Positions 53,680 to 63,208 of a stretch of 64,000 nucleotides of DNA are shown piece after piece. This stretch comes from Klebsiella aerogenes KCTC 2190 (lineage in GTDB: Bacteria; Pseudomonadota; Gammaproteobacteria; Enterobacterales; Enterobacteriaceae). The first letter of the stretch is position 1. Each line of letters opens with the position of its first letter. The stretch lies in assembly GCF_000215745.1 (NCBI RefSeq), contig NC_015663.1, forward strand, positions 372,001 through 436,000, given 5' to 3'. The notes under the pieces are model-generated. The model was not told the origin of the DNA, ran no database searches, and was given only the letters and a program-made list of their open reading frames with translations. Position numbers and translations under genes: made by a program.

Positions 53680-54969
53680 ATGGAAACCACACAAACCAGC
53701 ACTATCGTTTCGGGTGAATCCCGCAGCGGATGGCGCAAAACGGATACCATGTGGATGCTGGGCCTGTACGGCACGGCGATCGGCGCGGGCGTTTTGTTCC
53801 TGCCAATCAACGCCGGCGTCGGCGGTATGATCCCACTGATTATCATGGCGATTCTGGCCTTCCCGATGACCTTCTTCGCACACCGCGGTATGACCCGCTT
53901 CGTGCTGTCCGGTAAAAATCCGGGCGAAGACATCACCGAAGTCGTTGAAGAACACTTTGGCGTAGGCGCAGGTAAACTGATTACGCTGCTCTACTTCTTC
54001 GCAATCTACCCGATCCTGCTGGTTTATAGCGTGGCGATCACCAACACCGTCGAAAGTTTCATGGCGCACCAGCTGCACATGACGCCGCCGCCGCGCGCCA
54101 TTCTGTCCCTGATTCTGATTGTCGGCATGATGACCATCGTGCGTTTCGGCGAGCAGATGATCGTTAAGGCAATGAGTGTCCTGGTATTCCCGTTCGTTAT
54201 CGCGCTGATGGTTCTGGCGCTGTACCTGATCCCGCAATGGAACGGCGCGGCGCTGGAAACCCTGTCGCTGAGCAGCGCGTCAACAACCGGTAACGGTCTG
54301 CTGATGACCCTGTGGCTGGCGATCCCGGTAATGGTCTTCTCCTTTAACCACTCGCCGATCATCTCCTCCTTCGCGGTAGCGAAGCGTGAAGAGTACGGCG
54401 AAGGCGCAGAGAAGAAATGCTCCAGCATCCTGGCGCGCGCTCACATCATGATGGTGCTGACCGTTATGTTCTTCGTCTTCAGCTGCGTACTGAGCCTGTC
54501 TCCGGCGGACCTGGCGGCGGCGAAAGAGCAGAACATCTCGATTCTGTCTTACCTGGCGAACCACTTTAACGCACCGGTTATCGCCTGGATGGCGCCGATC
54601 ATCGCGATGATCGCTATCACCAAATCCTTCCTCGGCCACTATCTGGGCGCTCGTGAAGGTTTCAACGGCATGGTGATTAAGTCTCTGCGCGGCAAAGGCA
54701 AAACCATCGAAATCAACAAACTGAACAAGCTGACCGCGCTGTTTATGCTGGTCACCACCTGGATTGTGGCCACGCTGAACCCGAGCATCCTCGGCATGAT
54801 TGAGACCCTGGGCGGTCCGATTATCGCGATGATTCTGTTCCTGATGCCGATGTACGCTATCCAGAAAGTTCCGGCCATGCGCAAATACAGCGGCCACATC
54901 AGCAACGTCTTCGTTGTGATTATGGGCCTGATTGCCATCTCCGCGATTTTCTACTCTCTGTTCAGCTAA
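53680..54969 (+). CDS. sdaC: Serine transporter SdaC
   Basis: 429 residues with about 11 transmembrane segments and an amino acid/polyamine transporter 2 fold. The opening [16 protein letters not shown] and [12 protein letters not shown] are conserved. It imports L-serine with protons. It is the first gene of sdaCB and has GGAG before the ATG. Confidence 0.98.
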   Translation: METTQTSTIVSGESRSGWRKTDTMWMLGLYGTAIGAGVLFLPINAGVGGMIPLIIMAILAFPMTFFAHRGMTRFVLSGKNPGEDITEVVEEHFGVGAGKLITLLYFFAIYPILLVYSVAITNTVESFMAHQLHMTPPPRAILSLILIVGMMTIVRFGEQMIVKAMSVLVFPFVIALMVLALYLIPQWNGAALETLSLSSASTTGNGLLMTLWLAIPVMVFSFNHSPIISSFAVAKREEYGEGAEKKCSSILARAHIMMVLTVMFFVFSCVLSLSPADLAAAKEQNISILSYLANHFNAPVIAWMAPIIAMIAITKSFLGHYLGAREGFNGMVIKSLRGKGKTIEINKLNKLTALFMLVTTWIVATLNPSILGMIETLGGPIIAMILFLMPMYAIQKVPAMRKYSGHISNVFVVIMGLIAISAIFYSLFS

Positions 54970-55035
54970 TTCTCTTAAGACCTCCCCTCGCGCCGCTTAA
55001 CGGCGGCGCGCTTTCCGACAGTACTGGAATACATC

Positions 55036-56403
55036 ATGATCAGCGTATTCGATATTTTCAAAATCGGCATTGGCCCATCCAGCTCCCATACCGTTGGACC
55101 GATGAAAGCGGGCAAACAATTTACTGACGACCTGATTGCGCGCGGCCTGCTGGCCGACGTCAGCAAAGTCGTCGTCGACGTTTACGGCTCCCTGTCTCTG
55201 ACCGGTAAAGGCCACCATACCGATATCGCCATTATCATGGGACTGGCCGGCAATCTGCCGGATACCGTCGACATCGACGCGATCCCGGGCTTTATTCAGG
55301 ACGTTAACACCCACGGCCGCCTGCTGCTGGCGAACGGCCAGCACGAAGTCGAGTTCCCTGTCGACCAGTGCATGAATTTCCATGCCGACAACCTTTCTCT
55401 GCATGAGAACGGCATGCGCATTACCGCGCTGGGCGGCGACAAGGTGCTCTACAGCCAGACCTACTACTCCATCGGCGGCGGCTTTATCGTCGATGAAGAG
55501 CACTTCGGCCTGACCACCGAGGCGCCGGTTGCTGTGCCTTATCCGTACAAAAACGCCGCCGACCTGCAGAAACACTGCAATGAAACCGGCCTGTCGCTCT
55601 CCGGTCTGATGATGCAAAACGAGCTGGCGCTGCACAGCAAAGAAGAGCTGGAACAGCACTTCGCCGCGGTGTGGGAAGTGATGAGCGCCGGTATCGAGCG
55701 CGGCATTACCACTGAAGGCGTTCTGCCGGGCAAACTGCGCGTTCCGCGCCGCGCCGCCGCGCTGCGCCGCATGCTGGTAAGCCAGGACAATACTAACAGC
55801 GACCCGATGGCGGTAGTGGACTGGATCAACATGTTCGCGCTGGCGGTAAACGAAGAGAACGCCGCCGGTGGCCGCGTGGTGACCGCGCCAACTAACGGCG
55901 CGTGCGGTATCGTTCCGGCGGTACTGGCCTACTACGACAAGTTTATCCGCAAGGTGAACGCTAACTCTCTGGCCCGCTATATGCTGGTCGCCAGCGCCAT
56001 TGGTTCGCTGTATAAGATGAACGCCTCTATCTCCGGCGCCGAAGTCGGTTGCCAGGGCGAAGTCGGCGTGGCCTGCTCGATGGCCGCGGCCGGTCTGGCG
56101 GAGCTGCTGGGCGCTAGCCCGGCTCAGGTGTGCATCGCCGCGGAAATCGGTATGGAACATAACCTCGGCCTGACCTGCGACCCGGTTGCCGGCCAGGTGC
56201 AGGTACCGTGCATCGAGCGTAACGCCATCGCGGCGGTCAAAGCGGTTAACGCCGCGCGCATGGCCCTGCGCCGTACCAGCGAACCGCGCGTGTGCCTCGA
56301 TAAGGTTATCGAGACCATGTATGAAACGGGCAAAGATATGAACGCCAAGTACCGCGAAACCTCTCGCGGCGGCCTGGCGATGAAAATCGTCGCCTGCGAT
56401 TAA
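55036..56403 (+). CDS. sdaB: L-serine dehydratase 2
   Basis: 455 residues. N-terminal domain starting [18 protein letters not shown]. Cysteines for the 4Fe-4S cluster lie in [27 protein letters not shown] and QVPCIERNA. It deaminates L-serine to pyruvate and ammonia. It lies 66 bases after sdaC, with a GC hairpin (CGCGCCGC/GCGGCGCG, 54989-55010) between them that may set relative expression. A UUCG-loop hairpin (56410-56439) follows the stop. Confidence 0.97.
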   Translation: MISVFDIFKIGIGPSSSHTVGPMKAGKQFTDDLIARGLLADVSKVVVDVYGSLSLTGKGHHTDIAIIMGLAGNLPDTVDIDAIPGFIQDVNTHGRLLLANGQHEVEFPVDQCMNFHADNLSLHENGMRITALGGDKVLYSQTYYSIGGGFIVDEEHFGLTTEAPVAVPYPYKNAADLQKHCNETGLSLSGLMMQNELALHSKEELEQHFAAVWEVMSAGIERGITTEGVLPGKLRVPRRAAALRRMLVSQDNTNSDPMAVVDWINMFALAVNEENAAGGRVVTAPTNGACGIVPAVLAYYDKFIRKVNANSLARYMLVASAIGSLYKMNASISGAEVGCQGEVGVACSMAAAGLAELLGASPAQVCIAAEIGMEHNLGLTCDPVAGQVQVPCIERNAIAAVKAVNAARMALRRTSEPRVCLDKVIETMYETGKDMNAKYRETSRGGLAMKIVACD

Positions 56404-56555
56404 CGCCTCTGGCCCGGCACGCTTCGGCATGTCGGGCCAACTCTCCTCCAGCCCTGGCTCATTCTGCGAGCCTGCTTCCCGAACTTCGCTCTACCAATAG
56501 CCTCATCTTGCCACCGATGTTACCCTTACAGCCTGAGAACAAAGGGAGGTATCTT

Positions 56556-57314
56556 GTGGCTGTTCATCTGTTAATTGTCGACGCGCTCAACCTGATCCGC
56601 CGTATTCATGCGGTACAGGGTTCACCCTGCGCGGATACCTGCCTGCACGCCCTGGAACAGCTTATCGTCCACAGCCAGCCGACGCACGCCGTGGCGGTGT
56701 TCGACGATGAAGACCGCGCCCACGGCTGGCGCCACCAGCGGCTGCCGGACTATAAAGCCGGGCGCGCGCCGATGCCGGAAACGCTGGAAGCGGAAATGCC
56801 GGCGCTGCGGGCGGCTTTCGAACAGCGCGGTATCCGCTGCTGGGCGCTGCCCGGCAGCGAAGCGGACGACCTGGCGGCCACGCTCGCCGTTAAAGTTGCC
56901 CAGGCCGGGCATCAGGCGACTATTGTCTCGACCGATAAAGGCTACTGTCAGCTGCTGTCGCCGACCATTCGCATCCGCGACTATTTCCAGAAACGCTGGC
57001 TGGATGCGCCGTTTATCGCCAATGAATTCGGCGTGACGCCGGAACAGCTCCCGGACTACTGGGGCCTGGCGGGAATTAGCAGCTCAAAAGTCCCGGGCGT
57101 TGCCGGGATTGGGCCGAAAAGCGCGGCGCAGCTGTTAACGGATTATCAGGATTTAGAAGGCATCTACGCGCGGCTTGCCGAAGTGCCGGAGAAGTGGCGT
57201 AAGAAGCTTGAAGAGCATAAAGAGATGGCGTTTACCTGCCGGGAAATCGCCCGCCTGCAAACGGATTTACAGCTCGATGGCAACCTACAGCAGCTGCGTT
57301 TGCCATCCGCGTGA
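56556..57314 (+). CDS. xni: Flap endonuclease Xni (ExoIX)
   Basis: 252 residues, read from GTG 56556 preceded by GGGAGGT, against an upstream TTG in the same frame with no ribosome site. The 5'-nuclease core has [50 protein letters not shown] and [10 protein letters not shown]. The helix-hairpin-helix [12 protein letters not shown] is intact. It is related to the 5'-nuclease domain of DNA polymerase I and lacks some metal ligands of that domain. Confidence 0.95.
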   Translation: MAVHLLIVDALNLIRRIHAVQGSPCADTCLHALEQLIVHSQPTHAVAVFDDEDRAHGWRHQRLPDYKAGRAPMPETLEAEMPALRAAFEQRGIRCWALPGSEADDLAATLAVKVAQAGHQATIVSTDKGYCQLLSPTIRIRDYFQKRWLDAPFIANEFGVTPEQLPDYWGLAGISSSKVPGVAGIGPKSAAQLLTDYQDLEGIYARLAEVPEKWRKKLEEHKEMAFTCREIARLQTDLQLDGNLQQLRLPSA

Positions 57315-57315
57315 T

Positions 57316-57343
57316 CCCCGGCCGCGCTAATGCGTGGCCGGGG
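57316..57343. terminator. Hairpin between convergent xni and rlmM
   Basis: CCCCGGCC/GGCCGGGG outer stem with a TAAT-loop inner stem, starting one base after the xni stop. No U-run, so it may act as a REP-like or Rho-blocking structure. Confidence 0.6.
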
Positions 57344-57357
57344 CTGCTGAGCGCTGA

Positions 57358-58458
57358 TTAGCGCTCGTCGCGGCGGCCGCCGACCGCCGCCCACAGGCGA
57401 CGCACGTGTACGGTCACTTCTTCACGGTCGTGATACAACTGACGGGCCTGAATCTGCGCGTTAATTCCGTGCTCATCAAGCTGCGCCTGAATATAGGCCA
57501 GGTTTTGCGACACCTCTTCATAGCGCTTTTTCATCGGCAGCTTAAGGTTAAAAATGGTCTCGCGGCACCAGCCGTTCACCAGCCACTGCGCCATTAACGC
57601 CGCCACCTTCGCCGGTTTCTCAACCATGTCGCACACCATCCACGAGATGTTGTTGCGGTTCGGACGATAGCGGAAGCCATCTTCACGCAGCCAGGTCACC
57701 TGTCCGGTATCCATCAGGCTCTGCGCCATCGGGCCGTTATCGACCGAAGAGACCCACATGTTGCGCTTCACCAGCTGATAGGTCCAGCCGCCCGGGCAGG
57801 CGCCGAGATCCACCGCGTACATGCCATTCGCCAGACGCTCGTCCCACTCATCCGCCGGAATGAAGACGTGAAATGCCTCTTCCAGCTTCAGCGTCGAACG
57901 GCTCGGCGCATCGGAAGGGAACTTCAGGCGCGGGATCCCCATATAAAACGGCGAGTTGTTATTGCTAAAGGAGTAGCCGGTGTAACAGCAGCCGGGGGCG
58001 ATAAAGAACACGTGCACCACCGGACGCTTCGGCGTTTCATAGTTGGTCAGCACGCCGGCTTCACGCAGCGCCGCGCGCAGCGGCACCGTGAACTTGCGGC
58101 AGAACTTCATCAGCTCTTTGCTTTCGTTGGTATCCGCGACCTCAACGCGCAGATCACCGCCCTTTTCCACCACGCCCTGCAGCATGCCGACGATCGGCGT
58201 GATGCGGTCTTCCGGCGGCAGGTCGCGCAGCAGTTCGCCAACAACGAACATCTGACGCGCGAAAATCAGCGAGCTAAACGGTAGATCGCGCACCAGCTTC
58301 TCGCCATCGCCCTGCTGATAGCACTCAAAAATCACATATCCGGAGTCGTCTTTGACCCGGGCAAAACCAAATACCTCAAGGCGGGCTGCCTTATCGGTAA
58401 TTTCTGCTGCGCACTCTTTCTCAAACCCGGGGCGACAATAGAGGACAACCTTATTCAT
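57358..58458 (-). CDS. rlmM: 23S rRNA (cytidine-2498-2'-O)-methyltransferase
   Basis: 366 residues from ATG 58458, the E. coli length; an ATG two codons upstream is in frame. The SAM motif is [13 protein letters not shown], and the catalytic KDKE-type residues lie in the Rossmann domain. The N-terminal THUMP-like domain starts [17 protein letters not shown]. It methylates the ribose of C2498 in 23S rRNA. It overlaps the ygdD 3' end by 8 bases. Confidence 0.98.
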   Translation of the reverse strand: MNKVVLYCRPGFEKECAAEITDKAARLEVFGFARVKDDSGYVIFECYQQGDGEKLVRDLPFSSLIFARQMFVVGELLRDLPPEDRITPIVGMLQGVVEKGGDLRVEVADTNESKELMKFCRKFTVPLRAALREAGVLTNYETPKRPVVHVFFIAPGCCYTGYSFSNNNSPFYMGIPRLKFPSDAPSRSTLKLEEAFHVFIPADEWDERLANGMYAVDLGACPGGWTYQLVKRNMWVSSVDNGPMAQSLMDTGQVTWLREDGFRYRPNRNNISWMVCDMVEKPAKVAALMAQWLVNGWCRETIFNLKLPMKKRYEEVSQNLAYIQAQLDEHGINAQIQARQLYHDREEVTVHVRRLWAAVGGRRDER

Positions 58459-58846
58459 GAACAACGCCCTTACGTTTCAGACGAATTGCACCAATTAACA
58501 TTAATACCCAACCGGCAAGGAAGCAGACGCCGCCTACCGGGGTAACGAACGCCCACAGGCGTAAATGCGACAGCGCCAGGCAATATAAGCTGCCGCTGAA
58601 CAACACGGTTCCCAGCGCCAAAAACACGCTGCTCCAGTAAAACCAAATGCTTATCCGCCGCTGCATGGCGACAGACAGGCCTAAAATCGCCAGCGTATGA
58701 AACGCCTGATACTCAAGGCCGGTGTGGATCCAGGCCATTTCGGCCGCACCCAGCGATTTACTTAATACGTGTGCGCCAAAGGCGCCCAGAGCCACAAAGA
58801 TAAAGCCGCTGATGGCGGCAAAAATCAGCATAAAACGGCTGGTCAT
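58451..58846 (-). CDS. ygdD: Inner membrane protein YgdD (DUF423)
   Basis: 131 residues with four transmembrane segments and the family motif [13 protein letters not shown] [14 protein letters not shown]. Function is unknown. The gene lies between gcvA and rlmM as in E. coli and overlaps rlmM. Confidence 0.95.
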   Translation of the reverse strand: MTSRFMLIFAAISGFIFVALGAFGAHVLSKSLGAAEMAWIHTGLEYQAFHTLAILGLSVAMQRRISIWFYWSSVFLALGTVLFSGSLYCLALSHLRLWAFVTPVGGVCFLAGWVLMLIGAIRLKRKGVVHE

Positions 58847-58889
58847 GTTGATACCCTACAAAGTCAGTTAACGCCTGGTCATCAGGCCG

Positions 58890-59807
58890 TTATTGTTCGT
58901 AACGAAAGCGGAATTTTTCTTGTTCGCTCGCCGCCTTCGCTAAAATCCACTGGCGGAAAGCGGCTATTTTACCCAGTTCAGCCTGACTGTCATGACAAAC
59001 AAGGTAAAACGCGTTCTTACTGACCAGAACATCATTAAACGGGCAGACCAAACGGCCTGCTTCAATTTCGGACTGAGCCATAACGTTATTGGCCAGTGCG
59101 ACGCCTTGTCCATGGATTGCCGCCTGCAGCACCATCGCGCTGTGGCTGAATATCGGTCCCTGTTGCACATTGATATGATTTAGACCCAGTTGCCGGGTAT
59201 AAGTTTGCCAGTCGCGGCGAGAGGCATCATGTAACAGCGTATGTTGCGCCAGATCGGCAGGCGTTTTCAACGCTTTGTCACCGGTTAACAACAACGGCGA
59301 ACAAACCGGTAGTAAATATTCGGCGTACAGTTTTTCAACACGCAGCCCCGGCCAGTTGCCGCGGCCATAGAAAATCGCCACGTCGACGTCGTCGGCCAGT
59401 TTGTCTTCCTGACGGTCCACCGCCTGGATCCGCACGTCGATCCCCGGATAAGCTGAGTTAAAGCTTGAGAGTCGCGGCACCAGCCACTGAATGGCGAAAC
59501 TGGGCAATAAACTAACAGTTAGCGCCCCTTTCGCGCTGCGCGCCTGCAGTTTACGCGTGGCTTCGGTGAGCTGCGAAAAAATCTCTTTAATATCCTGAAA
59601 ATAGCTTTGCCCCTCTTCCGTTAACAGCAGCGAGCGATTGCGTCGACGAAACAGCTTCAGGCCCAGAAAGTCCTCTAGTGACTTGATTTGGTGACTTACT
59701 GCGGCCTGCGTCACAAAAAGCTCATCGGCTGCGCGAGTGAAGCTCAGATGACGTGCGGCTGCATCAAAAACACGTAATGCATTCAGAGGTGGTAATCGCT
59801 TCGACAT
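58890..59807 (-). CDS. gcvA: LysR-family regulator GcvA
   Basis: 305 residues from ATG 59807 (MSKRLPPLNALRVFDAAARH), preceded by a long non-conserved open frame extension that overlaps the promoter region. The HTH segment is FTRAADELFVTQAAVSHQIK. It activates the glycine cleavage gcvTHP operon and the sRNA gcvB, and represses its own gene. gcvB starts 129 bases to the right on the other strand, so the two promoters face each other. Confidence 0.97.
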   Translation of the reverse strand: MSKRLPPLNALRVFDAAARHLSFTRAADELFVTQAAVSHQIKSLEDFLGLKLFRRRNRSLLLTEEGQSYFQDIKEIFSQLTEATRKLQARSAKGALTVSLLPSFAIQWLVPRLSSFNSAYPGIDVRIQAVDRQEDKLADDVDVAIFYGRGNWPGLRVEKLYAEYLLPVCSPLLLTGDKALKTPADLAQHTLLHDASRRDWQTYTRQLGLNHINVQQGPIFSHSAMVLQAAIHGQGVALANNVMAQSEIEAGRLVCPFNDVLVSKNAFYLVCHDSQAELGKIAAFRQWILAKAASEQEKFRFRYEQ

Positions 59808-59900
59808 GGTTATTCTGACTGAGATGTTAACGAGTTTTAACAAATAGGAAACAACAGTTAACCTATTAGTTTTTTTATCTGAGCCATTATAAATTGTCCG

Positions 59901-59929
59901 TTGAGGTTCTACCAGCAAATACCTATAGT
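59901..59929 (+). promoter_or_regulatory. gcvB promoter
   Basis: A -35 TTGAGG (59901-59906) and a -10 TATAGT (59924-59929) are separated by 17 bases. The -10 ends 6 bases before the mapped-type 5' end ACTTCC. Confidence 0.85.
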
Positions 59930-59935
59930 GGCGGC

Positions 59936-60141
59936 ACTTCCTGAGCCGGAACGAAAAGCTTTTTTTGGAATGCGTGTTCCAACAAGCTTTTGGCTTACGG
60001 TTGTGATGTTGTGTTGTTGTGTTTGCAATTGGTCTGGGTTTGCAGACCATGGTAGCAAGGCTACCTTTTCACTTCCTGTACATTTACCCTGTCTGTCCAT
60101 AGTGATTTAATGTAGCACCGCAATGCGCGGTGCTTTTTTTT
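59936..60141 (+). ncRNA. gcvB: Small regulatory RNA GcvB
   Basis: About 206 nt. It starts ACTTCCTGAGCCGGAACG, contains the GU-rich R1 seed (TTGTGATGTTGTGTTGTTGTG) in single-stranded form, the conserved CACTTCCTGTACATTTACCC segment, and the terminator AGCACCGC/GCGGTGCT plus eight T. GcvB represses many amino acid and peptide transporter mRNAs with Hfq. Divergent from its activator gcvA. The 5' hairpin loop has a longer T-run than the E. coli version I recall. Confidence 0.96.
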
Positions 60142-60238
60142 GCCGAAAAATCACCGTTCTCCCCGCCTCCTCGCTATCACCAGCCTTGCCCTAATGGGGA
60201 ATTTGCGCGACGATCGTGATATCGATATGAGGAATTCC

Positions 60239-61444
60239 ATGAACGCATTCAATCCCGCCCACTTCCGCGCCCAGTTTCCAGCCCTGGCGGATGCCGGCGT
60301 CTACCTGGATAGCGCGGCGACGGCGCTAAAACCGCTGGCCGTGATCGATGCCAGCGACCAGTTTTATCGCCTGAGCGCCGGCAACGTCCACCGCAGCCAG
60401 TTTGCCGCCGCCCAGCGTCTTACCGAGCGCTACGAGGCGGCGCGCGAACGCGTCGCCAGCTGGCTTAACGCCTCTTCCGGCAAAGATATCGTCTGGACCC
60501 GCGGCACCACAGAAGCCATCAATATGGTCGCGCAGAGTTACGCGCGCCCGCGCCTGCATCCTGGCGATGAAATAATCGTCAGCGAAGCCGAACACCACGC
60601 CAACCTGGTGCCGTGGCTGATGGTTGCCGAACAAACCGGCGCGCGGGTGGTCAAGCTGCCGCTGGGCGCCGATCGTCTGCCGGATATCGCTCAACTCCCT
60701 TCGCTTATCTCTCCGCGCAGCCGGGTGCTGGCGATTGGCCAGATGTCTAACGTCACCGGCGGCTGCCCCGATCTGCGACTTGCTATTGATTTAGCCCATC
60801 AGGCGGGAATGATAGTGATGGTTGATGGCGCGCAGGGCGCGGTGCACTTTCCGGCCGACGTGCAGGCGCTGGATATCGATTTTTATGCCTTCTCCGCCCA
60901 TAAGCTGTATGGCCCAACGGGTATTGGCGCGCTGTATGGCAAAAGCGAGCTGCTAGCGGAGATGTCGCCATGGCTCGGCGGCGGCAAAATGATTACTGAA
61001 GTCTCATTCGATGGCTTTAAAACCCAGCCCGCCCCCTGGCGGCTTGAAGCCGGGACGCCCAACGTCGCCGGCGTTATCGGCCTCAGCGCCGCGCTGGAAT
61101 GGCTGCAGGAAATCGATCTTACACAGGCGGAAAGCTGGAGCCGTAGCCTGGCGACGCTTGCGGAAGATGAACTGGCAAAGCGGCCCGGTTTTCGTTCGTT
61201 CCGCTGTCAGGATTCGAGCCTGCTGGCCTTTGATTTCGAGGGCGTACACCATAGCGATATGGTTACGTTGCTGGCGGAGTCCGGCATTGCGCTACGCGCC
61301 GGGCAGCATTGCGCGCAACCGCTGCTGGCGGCATTAGGCGTCAGCGGTACGCTGCGCGCCTCATTCGCGCCGTACAATACGCAAGATGATGTTTATGCGC
61401 TGGTGCACGCTATCGACCGCGCGCTGGAAATACTGGTGGATTAA
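60239..61444 (+). CDS. csdA: Cysteine desulfurase CsdA
   Basis: 401 residues from ATG 60239 with TGAGGAA upstream. PLP lysine in [17 protein letters not shown] and the persulfide cysteine in [11 protein letters not shown]. It takes sulfur from cysteine and passes it to CsdE. In E. coli ygdI lies between gcvB and this gene; it is absent here. The 3' end overlaps csdE by one base. Confidence 0.98.
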   Translation: MNAFNPAHFRAQFPALADAGVYLDSAATALKPLAVIDASDQFYRLSAGNVHRSQFAAAQRLTERYEAARERVASWLNASSGKDIVWTRGTTEAINMVAQSYARPRLHPGDEIIVSEAEHHANLVPWLMVAEQTGARVVKLPLGADRLPDIAQLPSLISPRSRVLAIGQMSNVTGGCPDLRLAIDLAHQAGMIVMVDGAQGAVHFPADVQALDIDFYAFSAHKLYGPTGIGALYGKSELLAEMSPWLGGGKMITEVSFDGFKTQPAPWRLEAGTPNVAGVIGLSAALEWLQEIDLTQAESWSRSLATLAEDELAKRPGFRSFRCQDSSLLAFDFEGVHHSDMVTLLAESGIALRAGQHCAQPLLAALGVSGTLRASFAPYNTQDDVYALVHAIDRALEILVD

Positions 61445-61875
61445 TGATGACCTCCCAACCCTTAAGCACCGCGCTCAGCGAAGCGACGCTGCGCCAGATC
61501 TTCGCCCCGCTAACTCAGTGGGAAGATAAGTACCGCCAGTTGATTTTAGTGGGTAAGAAACTGCCGCCATTAACGGATGACCAGCGGGCGCAGGCGAAAG
61601 AGATCGCCGGCTGCGAAAACCGTGTCTGGCTGGGGTATCAGGTTGATGCTGAGGGCAAGATGCACTTCTTTGGCGATAGCGAAGGGCGTATTGTGCGCGG
61701 CCTGCTGGCGGTGCTGTTAGCCGCCTGCGAAGGAAAAAGCGCCGCTGAGATTTTAGCGAATGATCCGTTGGCGTTATTCGATGAGCTGGGTTTGCGCGGG
61801 CAGCTTAGCGCTTCGCGCAGCCAGGGGCTGCAGGCGCTAAGCGACGCGGTGCTCGCCGCCGCCCGCGAGAACTAA
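61444..61875 (+). CDS. csdE: Sulfur acceptor protein CsdE
   Basis: 143 residues of the SufE family. Acceptor Cys57 in [13 protein letters not shown]. It accepts persulfide sulfur from CsdA and supplies, with TcdA, the tRNA ct6A-related pathway and other targets. Translationally coupled to csdA (TAATG-type overlap). Confidence 0.97.
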   Translation: MMTSQPLSTALSEATLRQIFAPLTQWEDKYRQLILVGKKLPPLTDDQRAQAKEIAGCENRVWLGYQVDAEGKMHFFGDSEGRIVRGLLAVLLAACEGKSAAEILANDPLALFDELGLRGQLSASRSQGLQALSDAVLAAAREN

Positions 61876-62319
61876 TTCAAACGCCGTCTCCCCGGCTTGC
61901 GCTACGCTGAGCCGGGCTACTCCCACTACAACCGCATCAATGCTGACTGAAACTGCCGGTGTTGGGGGCCTCAAAATCGCTGAGACGTTCCCGGCAGGCC
62001 GGGGCAGCCCGCATGGATGCGGGCTGAGGGCCGTGTTTTGCACGGACGCTGCCTCGGCCCGACCCGAAGCCTGCCGGGATAAGTCGAAGGAACCACGAAG
62101 TGGCGATTTTGGCGGCCAGAGCCCGGGAGTACAGAGGGCGGCGGCGACTGGCCGCCCTCTGTGCGCTCCCTGCGCCATGAGTGCCATAACGCAGAAGAAA
62201 TATCGGGAGCGCAATGTGCTTTGAATTAACACAAAGCACATGTTTATCCCCAACCAAAACCGTTGCAAACCAATAACAGTATCTACGGTTCCAGGCCAAT
62301 AAAGGAAACGCCTGCCGGA
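61876..62319. repeat. Non-coding, nested palindromic element between csdE and tcdA
   Basis: 444 bases with no credible gene but dense secondary structure. A REP-like unit CCCGGCT/AGCCGGG lies at 61891-61916. The main fold is outer stem CAAAATCGC (61972-61980) with GCGATTTTG (62103-62111), GTTCC/GGAAC (61987-61991/62089-62093), and CCCGGCAGGC/GCCTGCCGGG (61990-61999/62069-62078). Inside it lie CCGGGGCAGC/GCTGCCTCGG, CAGCCCGCAT/ATGCGGGCTG and CCGTG/CACGG. A separate hairpin CAGAGGGCGGC/GCCGCCCTCTG (62132-62161) lies inside GGGAG/CTCCC. Another is ATGTGCTTTG/CAAAGCACAT (62214-62241). Identity unknown; it looks like a mobile palindromic repeat or a structured RNA. Confidence 0.7.
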
Positions 62320-63129
62320 CTATTCCCCCTGACGCTGCGCTTTCGCCAACATCTTCTTCAACGCATGGGATACGGCGACAAAACCAAAGGTCGCCGTCAC
62401 CATGGTCGCCGCGCCAAAACCGGAGGCGCAATCCATCCGCTTCGGCCCTTCCGCCGTGCTTTTCATTGCACATACGCTGCCATCCGCCTGCGGGTAGACC
62501 AACGCTTCGGTCGAGAAGACGCAATCGATGCCCAGCTTTCCTTTACTATTCTTCACTACGCCAAACTGGCTTTTCAGCCGTTCGCGCAGTTTCGCCGCCA
62601 GCGGATCCTGAATAGTTTTCGCCAAATCGGCCACCTGGATCTGCGTCGGATCGATTTGCCCGCCAGCTCCGCCGGTCGTCACCAACGGTACTTTATAACG
62701 GCGGCACCAGGCGATCAGCGCCGCTTTTGGCCTGACGCTATCGATCGCGTCGATAACATAGCTAAAGCCCGCTCCCAGGTATTCCGCTACGTTCTCGGGC
62801 GTGATGAAATCATCGATAACCGTGACCCGACACTCCGGGTTAATCAGACGTATACGCTCGGCCATCACTTCCGCTTTCGCCAGCCCAACGTTGCCGCCAA
62901 GGGCGTGGATTTGGCGATTGGTATTGGTGACGCAAACATCATCCATATCAATCAGCGTAATCGCGCCAATCCCGGTACGCGCCAGCGCTTCCGCCGCCCA
63001 TGAGCCGACGCCGCCGATCCCGACCACGCAAACATGCGCCTCGGCAAAACACTGCAGCGCCTTTTCGCCATATAAACGCGCCGTGCCGCCAAACCGCTGG
63101 CGCCAGGCATCGCTGATTACTACAGACAT
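62320..63129 (-). CDS. tcdA: tRNA threonylcarbamoyladenosine dehydratase
   Basis: 269 residues of the ThiF/MoeB E1-like family. ATP-binding GIGGVGSWAAEALARTGIG and DMDDVCVTNTNRQ are present, with a C-terminal membrane-associated helix region. It cyclises t6A37 in tRNAs to ct6A. CsdA and CsdE, encoded just across the structured element, are its sulfur-relay partners. Convergent with csdE. Confidence 0.97.
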   Translation of the reverse strand: MSVVISDAWRQRFGGTARLYGEKALQCFAEAHVCVVGIGGVGSWAAEALARTGIGAITLIDMDDVCVTNTNRQIHALGGNVGLAKAEVMAERIRLINPECRVTVIDDFITPENVAEYLGAGFSYVIDAIDSVRPKAALIAWCRRYKVPLVTTGGAGGQIDPTQIQVADLAKTIQDPLAAKLRERLKSQFGVVKNSKGKLGIDCVFSTEALVYPQADGSVCAMKSTAEGPKRMDCASGFGAATMVTATFGFVAVSHALKKMLAKAQRQGE

Positions 63130-63149
63130 AAAACCTCGGAATAAAGTAG

Positions 63150-63190
63150 AGACCCCGGATTCGGCGCGTTGCGCGGATCCGGGTTAGAAA
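63150..63190. repeat. REP-like palindrome between mltA and tcdA
   Basis: CCCGGATT...GGATCCGGG with inner CGGCGCG/CGCGGAT-type pairs forms an imperfect inverted repeat about 63153-63186, with core and size like the other REP units in this window. Confidence 0.7.
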
Positions 63191-63208
63191 CGTACGGACG
63201 TTTGAACG

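Noticed and set aside
54997..56430. 477-codon leftward open frame opposite sdaB
   Set aside because: Antisense shadow of a highly biased, GC-rich gene. The predicted product is rich in H, R and Q without domain motifs.
59901..60110. Open frame of 69 codons overlapping gcvB
   Set aside because: The sequence is the GcvB sRNA with its promoter and terminator; the frame starts in the -35 region.
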